In this document: one piece after another, positions 35,363 to 42,072 of the stretch
How positions within the stretch are numbered: the stretch's first letter is position 1
Layout: each line of letters opens with the position of its first letter
Assembly: GCF_026627445.1 (NCBI RefSeq)
Contig: NZ_JAPNLJ010000010.1
Location: forward strand, 170,909-234,908
Source: Streptomyces sp. H27-H1
GTDB taxonomy: Bacteria > Actinomycetota > Actinomycetes > Streptomycetales > Streptomycetaceae
Length of the DNA stretch: 64,000 nt
Direction: 5' to 3'
The notes under the pieces: generated by a model
Database searches by the model: none
What the model was told of the DNA's origin: nothing
Seen by the model: only the letters and a program-made list of their open reading frames with translations
Program-made: the position numbers and the translations under genes

Positions 35363-36190
35363 TCAGACCGCGTTCAGTCCCTGCGCGGCGAAAATCGCCT
35401 TGGCCTCGGCGACCTGGCCGGCGGTCGGCGACGGCGTGTTATGGAGGGTGAACTCCATTTCGAGGGCCTCCCACTTGCTCTCGCCGAGCTTGTGGAAGGG
35501 CAGCACGTCGACCCGGGAGATGTTGCCCAGGGTGCCCGCGAAGGCGGCGATGCCCTCGATGTTCTCCCGCGCGTCGGTCAGCCCGGGCACCAGCACGAAC
35601 CGCAGGTGCACCTCCTTGCCGAGGTCGGCGAGGCGGCGGGCGAAATCCAGGGTCGGCTCCAACGGGCGGCCGGTCACCTTCTTGTACGTCTCGCGGTCCC
35701 AGGACTTGATGTCGAGCAGTACCAGGTCCACGTCGCGCAGCAGTGCGTCGGTGGCGCGGGCCCCGAGGAAACCGGAGGTGTCCAGGGCGGTGTGCAGTCC
35801 GAGGTCGTTCTTCATCCGGTGCAGCAGTTCGCCCGTGAAGACGGGCTGGAGCAGCGGCTCGCCGCCGGAGATGGTGGCGCCGCCCCCGGCAGCGGAGATG
35901 AACTTGGTGTACTTGCGGGCCTCGGCGATGACGTCGTCGGCCGAGGTGCGCTTGCCGTTGCGCATCCGCATGGTGTCGGGGTTGTGGCAGTACAGGCAGG
36001 TCAGCGGGCAGCCGGACAGGAAGGTCACGAACCTGGTGCCGGGGCCGTCGACCCCGGTGGACAGGTCCCAGGAGTGCACCGTGCCCTCGCTCGGCCGCTG
36101 GGTCGCGGCGGCGGCGGGCGTCTGGCCGGCGCTCACGCTGATCGCGTTGGCGTGGCCGACGGGAAGGCTCGTACCGAAGAGGACGGTCAT
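35363..36190 (-). CDS. pflA: Pyruvate formate-lyase-activating enzyme (radical SAM)
   Basis: A 275-residue glycyl-radical activase. The radical-SAM triad is seen as C-P-L-T-C-L-Y-C-H-N (about residues 63-72), preceded by S-T-G-V-D-G-P-G-T-R-F as in PflA. TISGGEPLLQ (about 106-115) is the SAM-binding Gly-Gly-Glu motif. It installs the glycyl radical on PflB with SAM and reduced flavodoxin or ferredoxin. The gene follows pflB by 112 bases that contain a long hairpin, so the two are probably co-transcribed with lower activase output. Confidence 0.95.
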   Translation of the reverse strand: MTVLFGTSLPVGHANAISVSAGQTPAAAATQRPSEGTVHSWDLSTGVDGPGTRFVTFLSGCPLTCLYCHNPDTMRMRNGKRTSADDVIAEARKYTKFISAAGGGATISGGEPLLQPVFTGELLHRMKNDLGLHTALDTSGFLGARATDALLRDVDLVLLDIKSWDRETYKKVTGRPLEPTLDFARRLADLGKEVHLRFVLVPGLTDARENIEGIAAFAGTLGNISRVDVLPFHKLGESKWEALEMEFTLHNTPSPTAGQVAEAKAIFAAQGLNAV

Positions 36191-36232
36191 GGCAGGTGCT
36201 CCAGCTTCCAGATTCCGTGGACTGATCTGGTG

Positions 36233-36278
36233 ACGCGCGGTCCCGGGGCCGGGCGAGGGCCGGCCCCGGGCCGCGCGT
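36233..36278 (-). other. Long intercistronic hairpin between pflB and pflA
   Basis: Arms of 18 paired bases (ACGCGCGG plus CCGGGGCCGG against CCGGCCCCGG plus CCGCGCGT, small internal bulge) with a short loop. It follows the pflB stop by 24 bases and precedes pflA by 42. It may act as partial terminator or 3'-end protector, making pflB transcript more abundant than pflA. Confidence 0.6.
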
Positions 36279-36302
36279 GTTCGTGGGTCTCTCCCGAAGG
36301 GA

Positions 36303-38582
36303 TCAGAGAGAGCCGTGGAAGGTGCGGTTCAGCACGTCGAGCTGCTGAGCGCGCGTGAGGCGGACGAAGTTCACCGCGTATCCGCTGACACGGATGGTCA
36401 GCTGCGGGTAGTTCTCCGGGTGCTCCATGGCGTCCATGAGCGTGTCGCGGTTGAGCACGTTCACGTTCATGTGGAAGCCGTCGACCGCCATGTAGCCGTC
36501 GAGGACGCCCGCCAGGTTCTTGATCCGCTCCTCGGGGGTGCGGCCCAGGCCGTCGGGGGTGACCGTGTTGGTCAGCGAGATGCCGTCCTCGGCGTCCTCG
36601 TACGGGAGCTTCGCGACCGACAGCGCCGAGGTGACGTAGCCGTGCGTGTCGCGGCCGTTCATCGGGTTGGCGCCCGGGGAGAACGGCTCGCCGGCGCGGC
36701 GTCCGTCCGGCGTGTTGCCGGTCTTCTTCCCGTAGACCACGTTCGAGGTGATGGTCAGCACCGACTGGGTGTGCTCGGCGCCCCGGTAGGTGGGGTGCTT
36801 GCGCACCTTCTTCATGAACTCCTCGACGAGCCAGACGGCGATCGAGTCGACCCGGTCGTCGTTGTTGCCGAAGGCCGGGTAGTCGCCCTCGATGGTGTAG
36901 TCGGTGACGAGGCCGGTCTCGTCGCGCACGGCGGTGACCTTGGCGTACTTGATGGCGGACAGCGAGTCGGCGGCGACCGAGAGGCCGGCGATGCCGCAGG
37001 CCATGGTGCGGCGCACGTCGCGGTCGTGGAGCGCCATCTCGATGCGCTCGTACGCGTACTTGTCGTGCATGTAGTGGATGACGTTCAGGGCGTGGACGTA
37101 GGTGTCGGCGAGCCACTCCATCTGCTCGTCGAACTTCGCCATGACCTCGTCGTAGTCGAGCACCTCGGAGGTGATCGCACCGGTGGACGGGCCGACCTGG
37201 GCGCCGGACTTCTCGTCGCGGCCGCCGTTGATCCCGTAGAGCAGGGTCTTGGCGACGTTGACGCGGGCGCCGAAGTACTGCATCTGCTTGCCGACCGGCA
37301 TGGCCGAGACGCAGCAGGCGATGGCGGTGTCGTCACCGAAGCGCGGGCGCATCAGCTCGTCGGACTCGTACTGCACCGAGGAGGTGTCGATCGAGACGCG
37401 GGCACAGAACTCCTTGAAGCCCTGCGGCAGCTGCGGCGACCAGAAGACCGTCATGTTCGGCTCGGGGGCCGGGCCGAGGTTGTAGAGGGTGTGGAGGTAG
37501 CGGAACGAGGTCTTGGTGACCAGCGGACGGCCGTCCTCGCCCATGCCTGCGATCGACTCGGTGACCCAGGTGGGGTCGCCGGAGAAGAGCTCGTCGTACT
37601 CCGGGGTGCGCAGGAAGCGGACGATGCGGAGCTTGATGATGAAGTCGTCGACCAGCTCCTGGGCCTGCTCCTCGGTGAGGATGCCGGCCTCGATGTCGCG
37701 CTGGAGGTAGACGTCGATGAAGGTGGAGGTGCGGCCCAGCGACATGGCCGCACCGTTCTGCTCCTTCACGGCGGCGAGGTACGAGAAGTACAGCCACTGG
37801 ATGGCCTCGCGGCCGGTGGTGGCCGGGCCGGAGATGTCGTACCCGTAGGAGGCGGCCATCGCCTTGAGCTCGGCGAGGGCGCGGATCTGCTCGGAGAGCT
37901 CCTCACGCAGGCGGATCGTCTCCTCCAGCGAGCGGTTGCCCGCGGGGAGGGAGTTGATCTCCTCCTTCTCCTCCTTCTTGAAGGCGATGAGGCGGTCGAC
38001 ACCGTAGAGCGACACGCGGCGGTAGTCGCCGATGATGCGGCCGCGGCCGTACGCGTCCGGCAGGCCGGTCACGATGCCGGCTTTGCGGGCGGCGCGGATG
38101 TCGGGGGTGTACGCGTCGAAGACACCGGCATTGTGGGTCTTGCGGTACTCCGTGAAGACCTTCTCCAGGTCGTCGGAGACCGGGTAGCCGTAGGTCTCCA
38201 GGGCGCCGGCGACCATGCGCCAGCCGCCGTAGGGCATGATCGCGCGCTTGAGCGGGGCGTCCGTCTGGAGGCCGACGATCAGGTCCTTGTCGCGGTCGAT
38301 GTAACCGGGGGCGTGCGCGGTGATCGTCGACGGGATGTCGTACGCGACGTCGTAGACGCCCTTCTCGCGCTCCTCCGGGAACTTGTCCGTGATCGCCTTC
38401 CACACGGCGGTGGTGCGCTCGGTGGGGCCGGCGAGGAAGGCGTCGTCGCCCTCGTACGGCGTGTAGTTCTGCTGGATGAAGTCGCGGACGTCGATCGCGT
38501 CACGCCACAGCCCGCCCTTGAAGCCCTCCCAGGCCTCGCCGTTCGCGCTGTTCTTCGTGGATTCCGCAGGGGTGGCAGTCAT
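36303..38582 (-). CDS. pflB: Formate C-acetyltransferase (pyruvate formate-lyase)
   Basis: A 759-residue glycyl-radical enzyme, the usual length. It converts pyruvate plus CoA to acetyl-CoA and formate. The adjacent catalytic cysteines are C423-C424 (IACCVSAM) and the radical Gly734 lies in RVSGYA, 26 residues from the end. W-E-G-F-K-G-G-L-W near the N-terminus matches PflB. The ATG chosen has GGAAGG upstream; an in-frame ATG 13 codons earlier (AAAGG before it) is possible. A Rex operator lies about 175 bases upstream. Active PFL is destroyed by oxygen, so function in Streptomyces implies micro-oxic or anoxic conditions. Confidence 0.96.
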   Translation of the reverse strand: MTATPAESTKNSANGEAWEGFKGGLWRDAIDVRDFIQQNYTPYEGDDAFLAGPTERTTAVWKAITDKFPEEREKGVYDVAYDIPSTITAHAPGYIDRDKDLIVGLQTDAPLKRAIMPYGGWRMVAGALETYGYPVSDDLEKVFTEYRKTHNAGVFDAYTPDIRAARKAGIVTGLPDAYGRGRIIGDYRRVSLYGVDRLIAFKKEEKEEINSLPAGNRSLEETIRLREELSEQIRALAELKAMAASYGYDISGPATTGREAIQWLYFSYLAAVKEQNGAAMSLGRTSTFIDVYLQRDIEAGILTEEQAQELVDDFIIKLRIVRFLRTPEYDELFSGDPTWVTESIAGMGEDGRPLVTKTSFRYLHTLYNLGPAPEPNMTVFWSPQLPQGFKEFCARVSIDTSSVQYESDELMRPRFGDDTAIACCVSAMPVGKQMQYFGARVNVAKTLLYGINGGRDEKSGAQVGPSTGAITSEVLDYDEVMAKFDEQMEWLADTYVHALNVIHYMHDKYAYERIEMALHDRDVRRTMACGIAGLSVAADSLSAIKYAKVTAVRDETGLVTDYTIEGDYPAFGNNDDRVDSIAVWLVEEFMKKVRKHPTYRGAEHTQSVLTITSNVVYGKKTGNTPDGRRAGEPFSPGANPMNGRDTHGYVTSALSVAKLPYEDAEDGISLTNTVTPDGLGRTPEERIKNLAGVLDGYMAVDGFHMNVNVLNRDTLMDAMEHPENYPQLTIRVSGYAVNFVRLTRAQQLDVLNRTFHGSL

Positions 38583-38736
38583 CGCCCGCACCTTCCGAGT
38601 CGCCTCATTGCTTGTATCCATTGCACGCCTTTTGATCGATCATTTGGCGGCGCGTTGGTCCCGAGCTGGAGCCCGAAAGTCCCACGTTTTCCAGCGCCAA
38701 GGGTCTCCCATACCGACTGACCTGGCATTTTGAGCA

Positions 38737-38748
38737 GGCCAAAGGTCC
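38737..38748. promoter_or_regulatory. DevR/DosR-like box candidate upstream of pflB
   Basis: GGCCAAAGGTCC, a partly palindromic 12-mer beside the Rex site. The reverse complement of the element before the sirohydrochlorin chelatase gene (GGCCAAGGGCCC) differs at two positions. The layout GG-N-CC...GGNCC recalls DosR/DevR-family boxes used in hypoxia and nitrate control; identification is tentative. Confidence 0.3.
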
Positions 38749-38757
38749 ATCGTGCGC

Positions 38758-38775
38758 TTGTGAAAACTTTCACAA
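38758..38775. promoter_or_regulatory. Rex (redox repressor) operator
   Basis: TTGTGAAAACTTTCACAA is a perfect match to the Rex consensus TTGTGAA-N4-TTCACAA, with one further paired base on each side. Rex in Streptomyces represses respiratory genes and is released when NADH rises. The site lies in the 238-base region upstream of pflB and downstream of the Dcu gene, so pflBA should be induced at high NADH/NAD+. Confidence 0.85.
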
Positions 38776-38820
38776 GATTTGGGAAATGGTGCGGCGGGCA
38801 GCGAAGAAGGGGCGAACCGG

Positions 38821-40134
38821 TCAGACAATCCGAACCAGAGCGAAGCCTGTGGATACCGCGACGCACGTCGTGATCAGGCCGGGCAGCATGAAGGAGTGGT
38901 TGACGACGAAGCGGCCAACACGGGTGGTGCCGGTCCTGTCGAAGTTGATCGCCGCGATGAAGGTGCCGTAGGTGGGGAGGAGGAAATACCCGTTCACGGC
39001 GGGCCACATCGCGATGAGCAGGGGGGCCGGGATACCGAGGGCGAGTCCGAGGGGCATCAGCGCTTTGGTGGTCGTGGCCTGACTGAACAGCAGCGCGGAG
39101 AGGAGCAGCAGCATGATGGCGAAGAACCAGGGGTGGTCCTGCGCGACCCCGCCGAGCGCACCGGTGATCCGGGCCTCGTTGGCACCGATGAAGGACAGCC
39201 CCAGCCAGGACAGCCCGAAGACCCCGATGACAGCCACGAGCCCCGACTTGGCCACGTCCGTGCCCGGTATCCGCTTGGCGTCGACCTTGCACAGCAGCAG
39301 GATCAGCGCGGCCACGGCCATCATGAGGATCTCGATGGTGGCGGGCATCGGGAGCGGCCCCTTGGCCGTCTCGGGGCGGAGCGCCGGAAAGAGACCGCTG
39401 AGGACGACGGCGATGGTCCCGCCGAGGAAGAGGTACGCCGACCAGCGCGCCCGTGGCCGCATCGGAGGGGCCGCCTCGGCCGGAGGGGGAGCCTCGATCT
39501 CCCCGGCGGCCAGCCGGCGCAGGTACTCGGCGTCCTGTCCGAGCTCCTTTCCGATCCGGGACTGCACGGTGGCGGCGACGAGCACGCCCAGCAGCGTGGC
39601 CGGCACGGCGACGGCCATGATCCGCGGCAGGTTCCAGCCGTCCCCTTCGAACATCACGATCATGGCTGCCATGGCCGCGGAGACCGGCGAGGCGGTGATA
39701 CCGAAGGTGGCCGCGATGGACGAGACCGCGATGGGCCGCTCCGGCCGGACGCCACCCTCGCGGGCCACGTCATGGATCACGGGGAGCAAGGGGTAGAAGA
39801 CGTGGGCGGTGCCGGCGCCCAGGGTGAAGGCCCACGACACGAGGGGAGCCACGTAGACCACCCGGCTGGGCTTGCGTCGGATCGCCTTCTCGGCGAGGCC
39901 GACGAGGTAGTCGATACCACCGGCGGCCTCCATCGCGGCGGCGGCCATGATCACCGCGAGGATGATCAGCATGACGTCGACGATGCCGGAGGTATCGGCG
40001 GGGACGACCCCGAAGAAAGTTGCGAGCACGAAGACCCCGACGGCTCCCCAGAGCCCCATGGCCACCCCGCCTTTACGGGAGCCGAGAGCGATGGCCGCCA
40101 CCATGACGGCGAGTTGCAGGAACATGCAGAGCAC
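38821..40134 (-). CDS. DcuA/DcuB-type anaerobic C4-dicarboxylate transporter
   Basis: A 437-residue carrier, same length as E. coli DcuA/DcuB (about 433-446). Shared landmarks visible are Q-L-A-V-M near the start, GSRKGGVAMGLWG (about 18-30), a VDVMLIILAV helix, RPERPIAVSSIAATFGITASPVS (about 129-151), and a C-terminal LPTYGTFIAAINFDRTGTTRVGRFVVNHSF. About 10-12 membrane segments. In enterobacteria Dcu proteins exchange fumarate for succinate during anaerobic growth. GTG start with GAAAGGG upstream. The same strand as pflB, 200-odd bases upstream of it; co-transcription is possible. Confidence 0.9.
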   Translation of the reverse strand: MLCMFLQLAVMVAAIALGSRKGGVAMGLWGAVGVFVLATFFGVVPADTSGIVDVMLIILAVIMAAAAMEAAGGIDYLVGLAEKAIRRKPSRVVYVAPLVSWAFTLGAGTAHVFYPLLPVIHDVAREGGVRPERPIAVSSIAATFGITASPVSAAMAAMIVMFEGDGWNLPRIMAVAVPATLLGVLVAATVQSRIGKELGQDAEYLRRLAAGEIEAPPPAEAAPPMRPRARWSAYLFLGGTIAVVLSGLFPALRPETAKGPLPMPATIEILMMAVAALILLLCKVDAKRIPGTDVAKSGLVAVIGVFGLSWLGLSFIGANEARITGALGGVAQDHPWFFAIMLLLLSALLFSQATTTKALMPLGLALGIPAPLLIAMWPAVNGYFLLPTYGTFIAAINFDRTGTTRVGRFVVNHSFMLPGLITTCVAVSTGFALVRIV

Positions 40135-40179
40135 GACGTCGCCCTTTCAGGAATCGATCAAGCCCCAGCGGCGCTCGGT

Positions 40180-40249
40180 CCGGCGTTTGAGGCGCGGGGG
40201 TCGGGGCGAAGCCAAACTCAGCCCCGCCGGCGTTTGAGGCACGGGGGTC
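40180..40249. repeat. Two 23-bp direct repeats of Streptomyces intergenic type
   Basis: A 23-base unit beginning CCGGCGTTTGAGGC and ending GGGGGTC occurs twice (40180-40202 and 40227-40249) with one difference. Such units followed by G-rich and GCCCCCGG-type sequence are widespread between Streptomyces genes. The rest of this 353-base gap (40135-40487) is GC-rich with a small CGGCACG-GG-CGTGCCG palindrome near 40332; no gene seen. Confidence 0.75.
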
Positions 40250-40487
40250 CGGGGGCTGGTCCCCGGCAACGGCGCCGCACACGGCCACGGCCTCAGCACG
40301 ACTCCGGCCACGGCTTGGGCGGCGCATGCCCGGCACGGGCGTGCCGCACAGGCGTAGCCGGCCCGGCGCGGGGTCCGACCCGACCCGTGCGGAGTCCGGG
40401 GCGGAGCCCAGGAGAGCCCGGGCCGGTGCGGGGTCGCCCGCGCAGCGCAACCGCACCACACCCGGGCCGCCCCGCAGGGGCCACCGG

Positions 40488-41909
40488 CTAGCTGGGGGCT
40501 TCCGCGCCCTTACGGGCGTAGAACCACCAGGCCACGACGACACAGCTGGCGTAGAAGCCGACGAAGCCCCACATCGCACTGGTCACCGCGAAGTTGGCGA
40601 ACATCGCGGGGATGAAGAAGAAGCCGTAGGCGGCGATGGCCGCGGTGAAGCCGGTCACCGCGCCCGACTCGATCTCCGCCTGCTTCAGCGCCTTCGCGTA
40701 CTGCGGGGTGCCCTCCGTGAGGCCCGCGAGGTGCTGGCCGCGGAAGATGACCGGAATCTGGCGGAAGGTCGATCCGTTGCCGACGCCCGAGAAGAAGAAC
40801 GCCGACAGGAAGCACAAGAAGAAGCCGTAGAAGGAGCCGGTGTCAGAGCCGGCCGGCAGGAAGGTGATTACGCCGATGATCGACGCGCCCATGCCCACGA
40901 AGGACAGGATCGTCACCCGCGCCCCGCCGAACTTGTCGGCGATCCAGCCGCCGCCCCAGCGGGCCAGCGCGCCGAGAGCCGGGCCCATCCAGGCGTAGGT
41001 GGCCACGGAGTACGCCGGGAAGGTCGTCTTGATCAGCAGCGGGAGCGCCGCCGCGAAACCGATGAAGGAGCCGAAGGTGCCGACGTAGAGCCAGGTCATC
41101 AGCCAGTTGTGCTTGCGCTTGAAGATGATCTTCTGCTGGCTGAAGGGGGTGGAGGCGACCTTCAGGTCGTTCTGGCCGAACCAGGCGATGACCGCGAGGA
41201 CGATCAGGACCGGCACCCAGACGAACGCGGCGTTCTGGAGGTAGATCTCCGAGCCGTCGGCCTTCTTCTGGCCCGAGCCGATCGCCAGGACCGACGCGGT
41301 GATCAGGATCGGGGTGAGCAGCTGGACCACGGAGACGCCCAGGTTGCCCAGGCCGCCGTTGATGCCGGTCGCGTTGCCCTTCTCCTGCTTCGGGTAGAAG
41401 AAGCCGATGTTGGCCAGGGAGGAGGAGAAGTTGGCGCCGCCGATACCGCAGAGCGCGGCGATGGCGACCAGCGTGCTGTAGGGGGTGTCGGGGTTCTGCA
41501 CCGCGAAGCCCAGCCACAGCAGCGGCACGATCAGCACGACGGTGGAGAGCGCGGTGAAGCGGCGCTGGCCGATCATCGGGCCGATGAAGGTGTAGAGGAT
41601 GCGGGCGGTACCGCCCGTGATGCCGGGGACGGCGGTCAGCCAGAACAGCTGGGACTGGGAGAAGCCGAAGCCGACGTCCTTGAGGTTGGTCGCCGTGATG
41701 CTCCAGACCTGCCAGACCACGAAGGCCACCAGCAGGGCCGGCACCGCGATCCACAGGTTGCGGGTGGCGACCTTCTTGCCGGTGGTCTGCCAGAAGGACG
41801 GGTCCTGCGGCGTCCACTCCGTGATCGTGCGACCGGGGCGGTACTGCGCCGGATCGGGCGCCTGCACTCGGCCGGTGGCCGGCCGGGCGTCCTGCTTGGC
41901 GGAAATCAT
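40488..41909 (-). CDS. narK: Second NarK-type nitrate/nitrite transporter
   Basis: A 473-residue paralogue of the first NarK, alike over nearly the whole length from F-W-Q-T-T-G-(K/R) to the shared end KGAEAPS. The nitrate signature GINGGLGNLGVSV (about 165-177) and the second motif FSGVGNGSTFRQIP are present. About 12 membrane segments. Position just downstream of nirBD (163-base gap with a terminator-like hairpin) suggests nitrite/nitrate import for assimilation, or nitrite export. AGGA precedes the ATG. Confidence 0.95.
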   Translation of the reverse strand: MISAKQDARPATGRVQAPDPAQYRPGRTITEWTPQDPSFWQTTGKKVATRNLWIAVPALLVAFVVWQVWSITATNLKDVGFGFSQSQLFWLTAVPGITGGTARILYTFIGPMIGQRRFTALSTVVLIVPLLWLGFAVQNPDTPYSTLVAIAALCGIGGANFSSSLANIGFFYPKQEKGNATGINGGLGNLGVSVVQLLTPILITASVLAIGSGQKKADGSEIYLQNAAFVWVPVLIVLAVIAWFGQNDLKVASTPFSQQKIIFKRKHNWLMTWLYVGTFGSFIGFAAALPLLIKTTFPAYSVATYAWMGPALGALARWGGGWIADKFGGARVTILSFVGMGASIIGVITFLPAGSDTGSFYGFFLCFLSAFFFSGVGNGSTFRQIPVIFRGQHLAGLTEGTPQYAKALKQAEIESGAVTGFTAAIAAYGFFFIPAMFANFAVTSAMWGFVGFYASCVVVAWWFYARKGAEAPS

Positions 41910-42013
41910 GGCATGTCCTGAACGTTCGGAGGGGTTGAGAAGAATGAAGCGAGGAGTCCTGACTTTCTTAGGGTCCGCCTACGGGGGCGCCTCATATCAG
42001 GGGAGAACGTCGC

Positions 42014-42044
42014 GTGGGCGACAGGACAAGGTCCCATCGCCCAC
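42014..42044 (-). terminator. Hairpin after nirBD
   Basis: GTGGGCGA and TCGCCCAC, perfect 8-bp arms, 15-base loop, about 28 bases past the nirBD stop. It probably ends or attenuates the nirBD transcript before narK. Confidence 0.5.
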
Positions 42045-42072
42045 AGTGCGTTGGTACGGCGGCCGCAGAGCC

